64,000 bases of DNA from Albugo candida (GCA_905220665.1 CAJNAR010000027.1:1-64000), one strand, 5' to 3'. Shown: positions 34,462 through 45,754, numbered from the stretch's first letter. Program-made: numbers and translations. Notes: generated by a model from the letters alone, not told the origin.

Positions 34462-35657
34462 ATGGACGCCCCGACTCATCTCAAAAAAACTGAAGAACAA
34501 ACGATTTCGAGTTGTGAGGAAGCCCGACGCCTTGAGGACTTTTACATTATCGAAAATCGGACAATCGGACGGTACGGAATTTTGTCGTCGAAATCGCTGT
34601 AACCCTTTGACTCATCGTAGAGGACACTATGCCATCGTAAACGCTGGAAAATGTCGTCAGACGGGTCGTTCCGTAGCGATCAAAAAGATAAGGCGATTTT
34701 TGAGTGACGAGAAACGCGTGCGCTCGGAAATTACAGTCTTACAAAGTATCGAGAAGCATCCAAACATTGTCGAGCTTATTGATGTGCTTGAAACGCCTCG
34801 GGAAGTGTATTTGGTGCTGGAAATGTGCTCTGGAGGCGAGTTGTTTGAAAGATTGGCCGATAAAGGACCGTACTCAGAGGCCGATTGTGCTCGACATACT
34901 CGAGATATGGCAAAGGCGGTGCAATATTTGCATGAGAATGGGATTCTCCATCGCGATTTAAAGCCTGAGAATATTTTATTATCGTCGACGGATGATAGGA
35001 CTGCAAGTCTCAAAGTCGCCGATTTTGGATTAGCAAAAATTCTCAAAGGAAAAAGTACGAAAACAAAGTGTGGAACTTGGGGCTATTCGGCTCCGGAAAT
35101 GATCAGCGGGTCCGGATGCACGTTCGGATACGACTACAAAGTCGATTCATGGAGTCTTGGCACTATTTTGTACATTCTGTAAGCGGTAGTGTCCTACTCG
35201 TTTCTCACTGAATGCCAATATGACGCGAATTGTGTCGTAGTTTGTGTGGCTACCATCCTTTCGACTCCACAGGAGCGACGTCCGATAATGAGATTATTGC
35301 CAATATCAAAGCGTGTCGATACAATTTCGACGATGAAGCGTGGACAGCTATCTCAGCCGATGCAAAAGATCTCATCGGACACCTACTTGAGCTGAATCCC
35401 GACGATCGATACAGCACGACCCAAATCCTATCGCATCCGTGGATTCACAGTGCTCACAGTGATCCAAAATCGATACTGCCTTTGTCGCCTCGTATCCACC
35501 ACGATTTGGCAAAGTATCAGAAGTCATCCAAGCACAAGGTCAATTGTCGTCTTCGGTATCGATTTGCTTGCGTTTATGTCGTTTTCCGATGTAGAATTCT
35601 TTTTCTATCCTCGACGACGAATACGACTACAAAGCGATTGAAAAGGACGATTTGTGA
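34462..35657 (+). CDS. CAMK-type serine/threonine protein kinase
   Basis: Four exons are inferred: 34462-34571, 34621-35178, 35241-35538 and 35595-35657, with introns of 49, 62 and 56 bp. They join in frame to give 342 residues. The first splice restores the Gly loop GRGHYAIV (36-43). Further marks are the lysine in VAIKK (K58), the helix-C glutamate region RVRSEITVLQ, HRDLKPEN (147-154), DFGLAK (171-176), GTWGYSAPE, and VDSWSLGTILYILLCGYHPF, which spans the second intron. The C-lobe ends with RYSTTQILSHPWIH, typical of the CaMK/DAPK group. A short tail follows, with no clear calmodulin-binding segment or EF-hands. The last intron was chosen because it replaces an Arg/Cys-rich read-through by an acidic tail (SILDDEYDYKAIEKDD). 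The substrate is unknown. Confidence 0.88.
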
Positions 35658-35846
35658 GCTTTTATGAACAGGAGACAGTGACACGGTGTATAAAAATTCG
35701 CACGCGACATCTGCACGTCTCAGTAATGTTATTCGAAGCAGAAAAGGTCAATGGAAAAGCGCAGGCGCAAAGCTTTTTTCATCGTTTTTTATAGTAAAAA
35801 TGTCAAAGTATTTGTTTTTTGTAATTACAATTTTGTATCACTTTTC

Positions 35847-38086
35847 ATGTCAGACGCTGCGCCCAAGCCTGAGAACTCTTGGAGCTATACATCAGCCGAT
35901 AGCGCTTCTGCTCTGTTGAATTCGGTGGACGAATACTTTGCAGCTGCGTTCCTTCAGGATGTAGTGTTTTGTTTTCCATCCGAATCGATAGAACAGCCTC
36001 AAACTCTCTCTGCGCATCGTCTCATTCTTTCGATCAAAAGCTCGCGATTTAAAAGCTTTTTTGAGCAATTGGATGCAACGACGCCATTGAATACGATTCA
36101 GCTACCGATTAAGATCATAGTCGAAGATATACCATTCACCATTTTCTCCATTTTCATTCAGTTTCTGTATACCGATAACGCTCTTCTCGTTCATGAGCAA
36201 TTACAAGCTCATGCAGACTCGCTGTTGGGTCAATATAAGGCTTTAGCACGAGTCTCCTCCTTGTATGCGGTCTCTCCTCTGGTACAATTGGCAATGGAGA
36301 AGCTGTTGTGCTTGTTAGATCTCCACAATTTCGATCGAACGCCCAGTGAAGACATACTCGAAATGCTTCTTTTCGCATCGCAAGTGAGAGATACTATTCC
36401 TGCTAATGGATCAACAGATCCGATGAATTGTGAAGGCGGCACGCTGAAAGAGACTCAATGCATCTCGTCGATACAAAGTGCCAAAGAGATTTGCCTCCAA
36501 CATCTCGTACGCGCTCAAGACGACATCTTATGTCCAATTCTTAATTCTGCTGTTGGAAAGCGATTGGGAGCCAAAGCAGTTCGTGAGATATTGTGTCAGC
36601 GAACTTGTGCGCCACTCGTCCTTGCAGTTCGATATCAATTGGAACACGTCGTGGTTGATTTGTTACGATCCGGCGAATCGTGTGATAAGCCGATGGACGA
36701 GGAGTTTCCACTTGTTGCGGCTCTCTCAGCGGGTAATGAGAAGATCATACGACTTTTACTCGTCGGTTATGACGCACCCATGCTTTTACTTACTGATCGG
36801 ACTCCACATTTATTACTCGCGTGTTATAATGGGAATCCTTCCCATTGCGAAATTCTCTTGAAGTCATCAAACATTGATCCGAATTGGGTCTCCACACTCA
36901 CAACAGGTGATACAAATGCAGCGTCGATTCTCGGTCGTGGGCAAACACCTTTACATATTGCGAGTCGGTACAACCACATTGATGTATTGAGACTTCTGAT
37001 TCAGCACGGAGCGATCGCTAATGTACAGGATGGCGATGGGAATACACCGCTACATTACGTGACGTCTGTGGAATCCGCTCAGATTCTCCTGCAGGAAGGA
37101 CACAAAACGAACTCAAATATCCCCAATCAACGAGGACAAGTGCCTTTGCATGTAGCAGCTGCTCACGGTCGTGTGGATATTGCCGATCTACTCATGAGTC
37201 ATGGAGCAAGACAGGACGTAATGGACGATCAATCTCAAAGTCCATTCCTTACTGCAGCGTTGCATGGGCATGCATCCATGTTGCTGTTCCTATTACGCCG
37301 AGCGGAAATGGCTCGGGAAAATGATACGGGCGCTGGGGCACAGACTGAAGCAGTCGACGCGGAAACAGAGACTTTTACGGATGGCGATAGAGAAAGCTTT
37401 ATGAATCATTCCGACATGAAAGGGAACACAGGGTTGCATTTAGCGTCAATGTGTCCATCAGACAGATGCACAAAAGTGCTTCTTTTGCTGCTAGAAAATG
37501 GTGGTAATCCAAACATAAAAAATTGGTTTGGGTACACGCCTTTGCATATGTTTTGTTCCCATCAGCACGGCCCAACAACTGTTATCGACGCGTTTGTACG
37601 GTGAAGCGCCTTACTGAAATTATTTGATACTTATGCACACTTTAGATCGAACACGGAGCAGATGTCCACGCACAAAGCGGAGATTTGAGTACAGCATTGC
37701 ATTTGGCAGTCGCTTTTCAAAGCACAGACGTTGCGATCGCGTTGGAGAAAGCGGGAGCAATGATTCACGTGCGCGATGCTGCAGGAAGAGATGTTTTAGA
37801 TGTCGCATTGGATTTGCCAGAAATGACGGAATTGCTTATTCGCAACATAACAAAACAACCGACTTGGATCGCTAACGAACAGGTGACGCAATGTGTTTGT
37901 TGTCAGAGTGTGTTTGGTATTGCAGTAAGAAAGCATCACTGTCGACATTGCGGGCGAATTATTTGCCACAAATGCTCGGGGAATCAAATTTCATTGCCAA
38001 AATTTGGAATTGATGACGTGTCTCGTGTTTGCGACACGTGTTTTGAGGTATTACAGAGGAAAGATGGTAGCAGTGAAAGGAAGTGA
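35847..38086 (+). CDS. BTB-ankyrin-FYVE protein (ANKFY1/Rabankyrin-like)
   Basis: This is a two-exon gene, 35847-37595 and 37646-38086, with a 50-bp intron (donor gtacgg, acceptor ctttag). It encodes 729 residues. The BTB fold lies at about 33-140 (DVVFCF, LSAHRLILSIKSSRFKSFF). Ankyrin repeats lie at about 285-640: GQTPLHIASRYNHIDVLRLL, GNTPLHYV, GQVPLHVAAAHGRVDIADLL, GNTGLHLAS, GYTPLHMF, then STALHLAVAF after the intron. The FYVE finger at about 658-718 contains RKHHCRHCG and the eight zinc cysteines 666, 669, 682, 685, 690, 693, 712 and 715. This order is that of Rabankyrin-5, which binds PI3P on early endosomes and acts in fluid uptake. An upstream in-frame ATG at 35751 would add 32 hydrophobic residues; 35847 is preferred because 35658-35846 looks like a promoter. 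It is on the same strand as the CAMK gene. Confidence 0.93.
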
Positions 38087-38579
38087 GCAGCAGGGCGGTG
38101 GTAAGTATAAAGCGGGAGTATTGAGTAAAGAAAACGATTAAACGTTAATTTGGAATGCGTTTCGGTGCTTTCGACCGCTAAACCTGCTATTTCTTCAAGT
38201 TACGTCAATAGATCGAGTAACTGATACATCGTCGGGTCAATAGAGCCATAGATTTGAAAACTCCGCTGTTTACGTCGTTGCGAGTTGTAGTATGAGAAAA
38301 ATGGTGTGAAGATTGCACCCAAGTACCTGTATGCAGTCGGGTACGATCGACGGAAAAGCTTGGGAAAAGTATACCCAAAAGGTAATTTCCGATTTGATCA
38401 TGGCTCATAAAGTATAAAGTACTTATAAAGACAATTCATTCTATGACAAGTCATGTTTCCTTTGCTCTTGCACTTTTCCTTTGGGCAATTTCGGTAGTGG
38501 TGATTAGCGCAATAAAGGTAATACTCTTTTTCGTACAAAATCATTGAAAGTCGTTGATTCTCCGAGACTTTTAAAGGTA
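38087..38579. other. 3' flank between the gene island and Copia element 1
   Basis: Nothing was recognised. A minus-strand open frame extends from the LTR to 38398 but has no known motif. The boundary of the repeat-rich region begins here. Confidence 0.5.
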
Positions 38580-38771
38580 TGCTTTTTAAACTAGGAAGTG
38601 CTATATTGTTTTTACTTTTGCCTAACAAATCCAACCGACACTTCGCCACGAGTAATTCCGTCCTCATTCTACCTAATCGTCCAATGATAAAGCAGATGTC
38701 ATATGGAGTAGACGGCCAATGATGTAGTCTTTCCCGCAGAAACTGATTCTCGGTTACTGCTACTTTTGACA
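38580..38771 (-). repeat. 3' LTR of Copia element 1
   Basis: The LTR runs from TG at 38580 to ACA at 38771 in plus orientation and matches 43071-43261 with substitutions and small indels (shared: atattgtttttac, gcctaacaaatcc, cccgcagaaa). Confidence 0.85.
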
Positions 38772-38780
38772 CTCCTCCTC
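38772..38780 (-). promoter_or_regulatory. Polypurine tract of Copia element 1
   Basis: gaggaggag on the minus strand directly adjoins the 3' LTR, where plus-strand DNA synthesis would be primed. Copia element 2 has the same tract. Confidence 0.75.
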
Positions 38781-38821
38781 GGACGTCGCACTTCGATGAT
38801 CCTGCCAAAGATGACTTGCTC

Positions 38822-39511
38822 TTACTCCAGATTGAAAAGTCCGCGCAGCTCCGCCACCCTGGGCGTCGGCAACGCCGTCGTCAACAAACTCGCTTTCATG
38901 ACATGCGACCCCACAAACTCCGGTTTGACGATACGCTTTCTTGTATAATCACAAATAAACTTCATTCGTATATCCACATGTTTTGCGCTGGCTATACATC
39001 CTTCGGACTCTAACTGCCTGTTGGATGCTTGGTTGTCCATTAGCATGTTCATTGGGTCCGCGATCCAGAGTTCAATTTCATTAATCAGCTCTCGCAATAC
39101 AAGCAATTCTCGTCCAACATGTGAGGCCGAGGTGAACTCAGCCTCCATGTTCGATAACGATACTCCGGTCTGCTTTGTGCAGATCCACTGCACAATTGTC
39201 CCACTCAAGGTGAGTACTCCACCCGTGACGGACTTTCGATCGGCCTTGTCTGCCTCAAACTTCGAGTCGCTCCGACTTGTTACAGTAATCGTATATTTCT
39301 TTGCATCGATCTTCATGTGCATATTTATGTCTTTAGTTGCCTTCAAGTACCTTGCAATGCGTGACGCGAGTTGCCAGCCAGTCGCTAACGCTGAGCTGGT
39401 GTGTGCGTCTCGTGGCCTTGTGTACGGCGAAACTGATGTCGGGTCTTGTACATCGAGCAATTCAAAGTAGCCTACCCACCAGTGACTGAAAATGCCTGAT
39501 GGTGAATTCAC
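38822..39511 (-). pseudogene. Copia element 1 RNase H region
   Basis: An open frame of 229 codons carries Copia RNase H sequence: TGWQLASRIARYLKATKDIN, DADKADRKSVTGGV-type sequence (here KADRKSVTGGVLTLSG), VSLSNMEAEFTSASHVGREL, and DNQASNRQLESEG followed by KHVDIRMKFI. These are the usual D-E-D surroundings. No ATG start in context; it is the C-terminal part of a polyprotein whose upstream frame is broken. Confidence 0.9.
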
Positions 39512-39708
39512 CCTTCTCTCCTCGTCTTGTCGTCAGCCATACGGTTTGAGCTTCGTGCTCATTGTTTTCGTCAGATATGGGTGACCTCACGCCGTTCGCT
39601 TTCGTCAGTCCGTGTACATGAATATCTCGTCAATAGTCGCAGTCTAATCCATAGCGTACGTCTCCTTGTCTTTTATTATCCACCCTGATACCCAAAAACT
39701 TGTTATCT

Positions 39709-40384
39709 TCACCCAGAGTCTTTATCGGCAGTACTTTCATAGTCGAAGAATGATCCCAAGCTGTTATGGCTTGAAATGACTAGCAGGTCGTTCACGTAAA
39801 CACTAACTACTGTAAGCTCGAATTTGTGGCGTCTAAAATATAGACCCGCGTCAGAAACGCACCGGCTAAACCCAGCATCTACCAGCTTTGCGTCCAGTAA
39901 TTCACTCCATAATCGACCTGCTTGATTTAGTTCGTAAAATGGATTTCTTGAGTCGTACAAGTGCACGCCAAGCTGTTTTAGTGTCTCTTCACACACAATC
40001 ATTCCCTGCAGTACTGCAAAAAAGATCTCCGAATGCTCCTCCTTGAAAGCTTTCACATAAGTGTTAGGTATATCGCCATGTCTTGCTGGTACTCCCCAAC
40101 TAAGAGCAAGTACCAGTATTACCTTTAGGGTACTCAATGCCATTACTACAGCGAATGCCAAGCCATAGTCGCACAAAGACCTGCTCGTTCTCGCAAGCAA
40201 CCAGCCTCGCTCTGAAACGCTCAATTTTGCCTGCAGCATCCGTCGTGGTTTTAAACACCCACTTTGTGTCCAAAACATGACTTCCTGTAGGCGGTACGAC
40301 CATAGTCCAGACGTCGTTCTCCTTTAAAGCTTGCAACTCTTCATCCATCGCCTTAGTCCATTCTTTCTTTAGTATGCTTGTCAT
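39709..40384 (-). pseudogene. Copia element 1 reverse transcriptase region
   Basis: Two frames cover the RT. The upstream one has WTKAMDEELQALKENDVWTM and LDTKWVFKTTTDAAGKIERF; the next has PARHGDIPNTYVKAFKEEHS, QAGRLWSELL and VYVNDLL. The catalytic YVDDL box is changed to YVNDL, which would abolish activity. A frameshift lies near 40100-40280. Confidence 0.9.
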
Positions 40385-40745
40385 AGCATCACCATGGCTC
40401 TTCGGTTCACGCTCTCACATACTTTTGATCACACCAGGAAGGTCATCCGACTTTTTATTCTCGCTTCTATATCGATAAAATCGAGTCGTTTCTCCGGTCA
40501 CATGCGTATCTCGTGTCCATCTACCACTTCTCGAGTGAGTCTTGTGCGCCTTGAGTCGACCCATTTCTCTTGACTTGGAACGTTGCAGACATTTTCTTCT
40601 GACTCAGCAAGGCGTACTCGACGAAACTGATCGTTCTGCGCCTTCGTCAACGTCTCCACGTCCTTCAAATGTTATGTAACGACTACAGCCTTGTCACATG
40701 GAATGTACACGGGGTAGCCTTTCATTTAGTCGCTTTTTCCTATAA

Positions 40746-41553
40746 TTAAGCCTTGTTTCCCGCGAGGTCCGAGGGATTGTTCCAAGCGTCCTGGTGGACA
40801 GTGCAAGGGGACCCAAAAACCAAAATGTCACTCGAAATAGGCAGGGTTAGCAGTTGAAGAGGAGATTGGCGACCGACGTTCGCTTTGCTGGGACTTCGGT
40901 TCACTATATAAGCCGCATATACGGCCGTGTCGCACCAGAAACTCAGCGGTAACCCAAACTCAACTTTCATACCCCGCGCCATATTCAGGATGGTACAGTG
41001 CATCCGCTCCGCCTTGTCGTCACTGGCTTGGTTTTTTGGCTCACGAATTTGGCTGGCATACCAATGTCCTTGCAGAAAAAACCCAACGACGGATACTTTC
41101 CTCCGCCGTCCGATCGCAAAACATAGATGCGACACTTGAATTGCCTTTCAAGAAAACGCCACAAAGTGTTTGACCTTCTGGACCACCACGTTTTTTCTTT
41201 TCGCCAAGAATATTCGACAATAATTCGTGAGATGATCCACGAAATTCACCATGTATCGACTTCCCGATCTGGCATGGAGGGTTATCAAGCCTTTCAAGTC
41301 AGAGCAAATGATACCTCCGATAACATAGACCGGTGCGTTATTCCCCATGTCTTTGCGCGACTGTGGGTTCTTACGTCTGCTTGATTTGCGCGCAGACTAC
41401 ACAGTTCTCATGAGTCCCATCGGTTACTTTTATACCGGAAACCGGGTCTTCTACCATCTTAATGATCGTTCCATAGTTGAAGTGAGCCAATCTGCTGTGA
41501 AAGTGCTTAAGCGTCCCCTCTGCACGTCTCCAAGCCATTTGGCGCGTCCACAT
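40746..41553 (-). pseudogene. Copia element 1 integrase and gag-pre-integrase region
   Basis: Minus-strand pieces in order are a zinc-binding pre-integrase segment (FHSRLAHFNYGTIIKM, ENCVVCAQIK; 41553-41371), the start of the integrase core (GIICSDLKGLITL, YMVNFVDHLTNYCRIF; 41348-41148) and its end (QASDDKAERMHCTILNMARG, LPLSFWCDTAVYAAYIVNRS; 41135-40746). Stops between pieces show decay. Confidence 0.88.
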
Positions 41554-41616
41554 CCACGAGTACGCACGATTAAGACGTTGTTTGTATTCTCCACGTCGAC
41601 AACAGCCGACCCGCTG

Positions 41617-42950
41617 TCAATTTATAGCAACAACTCTGTGCTTTCCTCTGTAAGATAATCCAAGCCCTTTAGCCTCCAAAATACCGTAACAAATAATGTA
41701 TTCCTTCAGTTGAAAATCTAGTAGTCGCACTTTTGTTATCTTGCCCATTACTGTGGCTTCAATGGTAACGCTACCACGTTTCGTAATTTGTGAAGGGCCA
41801 CCGTCAGCTACAACACAATCGCATTCAAATCCTCTGCGTCTTCGAGCATGTAAAATCATTTACCCGGTAGCGGCTTGAGCCGCTGTCGACTATCCAGTTT
41901 CCTTGACCAGGGTCGACTACTTCGCCGAAAGCACATTTTTGATTCTTCCTTCTCGCTATTTGTTTCGCGTACAGGCAGCTTTAATGTGCCCTAGCTTACC
42001 ACAATTGAAGCCTTTACTCCCTTCTTTCGCACATTTAGGAGATTAATCACGACGTCCTTTCCGATTTTTTTTCCATGCATTTCAATCTTTACCGACTGTG
42101 CGGAATGTATCAGCTCCTCTGCTTGACGTAAGTAGTGTGTCCTTACCAGGTTCAGACGCGTCAGCATTGAACCTTTAATCGACGGTTTAGTAAAGTGAAC
42201 AATATATTCCAGGACCAGGTTTTCGGCCCCACCGCACGCCTTATTAAACGCAACCAGATACAAACAGTGTTCTGTACAGCTGCGCTTGGGACTCTTGGTG
42301 GCAGTAAACAATTTCGTACTTTGCACTGGAGTGATCTTAATTGCAAACGGATGGAGCATTCTTTGCATGGCATGCTCCAACGTAGGCTGCTCACTCCACC
42401 ATCCCTCAACTCGACGATTGTAGTATCGGTCGGCCATTCCAGTGAGATTGTGTCCATGACGTCTATTTCCACGTCATCGCTTCATGGGAATCCGTTCGCT
42501 CTCTCGGCGAAAGAGATTTCCCGCACAAACTTGCTCCCCAGGGCAAGAAAACGCTCCTTAGACCCAGATACGTTCCTTTCCATTGAAGCGGTGGATGCCC
42601 AACTTGCGCTCTCTTGCGTCTGAGATCCTCCGAAATTATATACCCTGTAACAGCGAACGCTGCGATCCAAGCGGCTGCTGGTAGTCTCGGTGTGGTACGC
42701 AGTGCTGTGGCAGCCCTGTCTGCGGCGCTTGTACCATCTCTACCTTATCTGCTGTCTTTGCATATCCTGGTTGCCTCACTCCAAAGTATGTCATCGGTGA
42801 CAAGTTCGGTGACCGAGGCCTTGTCGGTGTCAATTCCAGAGCACTCCGATGCATGGCTTGCCCTTGGCCTATTGACGACCCGAACACACTGGACTGTCTT
42901 TCCACTTGTTGATGCTTGCCTTCTTGTGACGCCTCTAGCTTGTCCATTCG
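41617..42950 (-). pseudogene. Copia element 1 gag and protease region
   Basis: The gag part (42437-41991) contains DRYYNRRVEGWWSEQPTLEH and YLVAFNKACGGAENLV, as in oomycete Copia gag. A degenerate zinc knuckle FNCGKLGHIKAAC (first Cys lost) is near 41970. The protease active site reads WIVDSGSSRYR near 41890, followed by 41859-41617. The gag N-terminus (42947-42482) is broken into short frames. Confidence 0.85.
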
Positions 42951-43056
42951 CTCAGTTAGTCCCTATAGTAGGGTCACCAAATTTGCTCCGTGTTTGTCAC
43001 TTCATTACCTTCTAAAGGTTCTGCTTGTTGACTGGCGGCCCTTTTGCGACCGACTT

Positions 43057-43070
43057 CTGGGCTCATAACC
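43057..43070 (-). promoter_or_regulatory. Copia element 1 primer-binding site
   Basis: On the minus strand ggttatgagcccag directly follows the 5' LTR. It is complementary to the anticodon stem-loop of initiator tRNA-Met, the internal priming used by Drosophila copia and Ty5, rather than the tRNA 3' end. Confidence 0.7.
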
Positions 43071-43261
43071 TTTTAAACCAGGAAGTGATATATTGTTTTT
43101 ACCTTCTGCCTAACAAATCCTACACAACACTTGGCTACCAGTAATTCCCGTCCTCATACTACGTAACCCTCCTATGAAAAAGCAGACGTAATATGGAGTG
43201 GACGGCTAATAGTGTTGTCCTTCCCGCAGAAATTGATTTTCGGTTACTTCTACTTTTAGCA
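43071..43261 (-). repeat. 5' LTR of Copia element 1
   Basis: It matches the 3' LTR at 38580-38771; it starts TG on the minus strand at 43261 and ends next to the primer-binding site. Confidence 0.85.
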
Positions 43262-43489
43262 GGTGCGTTTCAAACATGTCCGCAAGCTCTGACAATGTTT
43301 ATTACGTTTCTTTATCATCCAAGTTACCGCGTTAGCTGTACTAAATAAATGGATAGAAAGTGGTATGGTTACTGCAAATGCCCAGTAGATATATCCAATG
43401 TACAGCAGCTAAAGCAAAGTCGACCAGAGTCACAGTACGGCTAAACCAACTTGTTTTCCAGTCAAAGTACGGGTCATCCTACAACTTAA

Positions 43490-44542
43490 GTACGGATTAA
43501 ATTTGGGTGTACTTCTTCGGTTCTAACTTATCATAGAACGCAAGTTCCTTTCTGCCAAAAGACGGCACTGCGTTCTGAACACACCTGCATAAGTTCACTC
43601 ATGTCCTTCAAAACAGCAACGCATTCTTAACAATACACGCTCTGTTTACACTCTATATCTATACAACAATGCTACAGCGTCATCAAAAAGTAGTGATGTA
43701 TCCAATCTGATACAAACAATGTACTGAATCGAATAGGCGACTTGACAAAGCACTCGTACCAGCCAATTCAACAAGAAAATATGACGGTCACAATTCTTAC
43801 TCCACGTGTCACAAGGCGCCAGCTTTAAGCAAGCCGTCACAGATAGATGACTATTTCCCAACTACGTATTATACGGCTGTCGAAGCGTCGAAAATTACGA
43901 GAGAATCGGTCGAATCGATGAAGGAACATACGGCGTCGTGTCAAAGGCTCGCGATAAAAGCTTAGGAGAGATTGTGGCGCTGAAACAAGTGAAAATGTCG
44001 GGTGATCTCTGCAAAGAAGGCTTCCCAGTGACCGCATTACGTGAAACAAACGCGTTATTACAACTCCGACATCCGAATATCATTCACGTTCGAGAGATGG
44101 TTGTCGGCTCGTCCAGTGACAAGATTTACATGGTTATGGAATACGCAGAGAATGATTTGAGAACGCTAATGCAGAAGAAAATGAAGCATACGTTCCTGCA
44201 GTCTGAAGTGAAAACTATTTTACAAAGTCTTTTGTCCGCTGTTGCGTACATGCACGCTAATTGGTTTATTCATCGTGACCTCAAAACAGCAAATCTTTTG
44301 TATGATAAGAACGGAGTGGTAAAAGTATGCGATTTTGGCTTGGCGAGACAATATGGCGATCCGACACGAAAGTATACGCCACTGGTTGTGACATTATGGT
44401 ACCGTGCGCCTTAATTATTACTTGGGACAGAGCGATACTCGACTGCCGTGGATATGTGGTCGGTTGGATGTATTTTTGCGGAATTATTGTGGATGAAACC
44501 GTTATTTGAAGGGCGCGGAGAATTGAATCAGGTCAGATACCC
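43490..44542 (+). pseudogene. CDK11-like pseudogene including its promoter
   Basis: This is a copy of the CDK11-like gene at 24714-25826, here on the plus strand. It includes upstream sequence from about 43490. The start codon position (43742) is TTG instead of ATG. The N-terminal coding part has indels (for example about ten bases lost near 43851), but from about 43862 the kinase sequence is nearly identical to the source at the protein level, including the PVTALRE helix, HRDLKTANLL and DFGLAR. A TAA at 44412-44414 replaces the Glu of the APE motif. The copy then decays and stops near 44542, about two thirds through the kinase domain, where a PGAM5-like fragment is joined. It cannot encode an active kinase. 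Confidence 0.93.
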
Positions 44543-44544
44543 GT

Positions 44545-44806
44545 GATCAAAGTTGGACACAAGCTCCGGACGAGGTGATGTACGTTCTCGAGATCGATCT
44601 CGAATCATTGTGTGTCGTGGAAATATCGTCCGCTGGTCTATATGTCGAGCGGTCGGTATCAATTTGGAGAAGGAGTATGGGGCAAGATGTGACATCATCA
44701 TTGCGGTATCACCGAGTTTGAAATTGATTCTGTTGGCAATGTCCGGTTATCCTCGATGAATCAAACCGGTCATTTACCCCAGAGATTGATAACCGAGTCA
44801 TTTTGA
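44545..44806 (+). pseudogene. PGAM5-like 3' fragment fused to the CDK pseudogene
   Basis: This is a copy of about the last 90 codons of the PH-PGAM5 gene (28832 onward), ending at the same stop context (cattttgaagtaa) and losing similarity right after it. The second catalytic histidine is replaced: IIVCHANIIRW reads IIVCRGNIVRW, and a frameshift follows. It directly abuts the CDK copy in the same orientation, although the two source genes are 3 kb apart and in the other order. Confidence 0.9.
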
Positions 44807-44811
44807 AGTAA

Positions 44812-45488
44812 ACAAAGAGGTTACGGCGCGAAGTTGAATGTTTGTACTCATTAACGTTGAAATTCTGTGAGCCGACATTAAGCAGGAAAAAGATTCAAGC
44901 TTGCTTCTCGGTATCGATAGAGTTCAGCGAGAACTTTGTTAGAGTTTGAGCTCTTTTAACCTTGCTGTTCTCATAGTGTTTCCACCGTCTGGTGAAACAG
45001 AAAAATGTAAACTCGACACATTTCTCGAAAGACCGTATGGCTCAGTGACACAAAGAGGATTACAATTGAAATTTTTTTTAAAAAATTCATTGTGAAGTGG
45101 AACAGACAAGACGTGAAATTACTAGAATTTGCGAAAGACCGGTATGGCTCAAAGACACAGAGAGGATGGAAATGAAATTAGCTGCTGCTCTCAAGTATTC
45201 TGTAATTGGTTTCAATTACCTCCAAAAAATTGCACGATGTCTTTTTAAGCCACCTTGGACGTGTACGTGGAAGAGGATCATGACGTAATCAAAATTACAT
45301 CACAGTTATTACCATCCTCCTGTTATAGTACTAAAATGGACCTTTCCATTTCCCAATCTGATCCACATGCTTAAAGGGAAGTGAAGGTGACGAATTAACG
45401 GAGCTCCATGTGGAGAATAAATAGCGCTATTTTCAACAGAGACAACTTGCATTCCTCTTTATCACTTTAAAACTGAGATGAGTACTTT
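44812..45488. other. Spacer between the chimeric pseudogene and Copia element 2
   Basis: A short partial repetition is visible: gaaagaccgtatggctca (45030) recurs as gaaagaccggtatggctca (45133), each followed by a cacaaagaggat-like block. Otherwise nothing was recognised. Confidence 0.55.
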
Positions 45489-45745
45489 TGTTAGCGAACG
45501 CGTAGTGTTGGCGGTGATAAAATGAATTCTGTTTGTTTTATTGGAATGTTAAACCTGCACCCTACCTAGTCCCTAGTTGTCTCTCCTACCATCCGTTCTT
45601 GAGGTCTGGCTTGCCAACCGTTCCTCATGCTGCATCAACTCTCACTGATCCATCCTGCAAGGGAACTCCTGATACCATCATAGAAAAACAAAATGACTTT
45701 AGATAGTGAAAGCGTACCTCATGTTCAACATGTCCATCTTCAACA
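45489..45745 (-). repeat. 3' LTR of Copia element 2
   Basis: Shares long blocks with 50215-50479 (attggaa, taaacctgcaccct, ctaccatccgttctt, caactctcactgat, gatagtgaaagcgtacctcatg). Confidence 0.9.
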
Positions 45746-45754
45746 CTCCTCCTC
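45746..45754 (-). promoter_or_regulatory. Polypurine tract of Copia element 2
   Basis: gaggaggag on the minus strand adjoins the 3' LTR, identical to that of Copia element 1. Confidence 0.75.

Larger units (their letters stand above)
38580..43261 (-). mobile_element. Copia element 1 (Ty1/copia LTR retrotransposon), degenerate
   Basis: This is a 4.7-kb element with both LTRs and the full Copia order on the minus strand: gag, protease, integrase, reverse transcriptase, RNase H. The LTRs (38580-38771 and 43071-43261) are about 190 bp long and clearly diverged, so the insertion is old. Behind the 5' LTR lies a primer-binding site for initiator tRNA-Met, and before the 3' LTR a gaggaggag polypurine tract. 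The coding part is broken by many stops and frameshifts, so it cannot move by itself. Clean target-site duplications were not found. Confidence 0.92.

Noticed and set aside
35751..35846. N-terminal extension of the BTB-ankyrin-FYVE protein from the upstream ATG
   Set aside because: The 32 extra residues are Phe/Val-rich, read through T-rich promoter-like DNA and precede a good internal ATG at 35847.
39021..39470. Plus-strand open frame of 149 codons
   Set aside because: Shadow of the Copia RNase H frame on the opposite strand.
42614..43015. Plus-strand open frame of 133 codons with hydrophobic stretches
   Set aside because: It is the complement of the Copia element 1 gag N-terminal region.
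38575..43266. Target-site duplication of Copia element 1 (aggta versus aggtg)
   Set aside because: It needs shifting the LTR end by one base and still has a mismatch; not supported.
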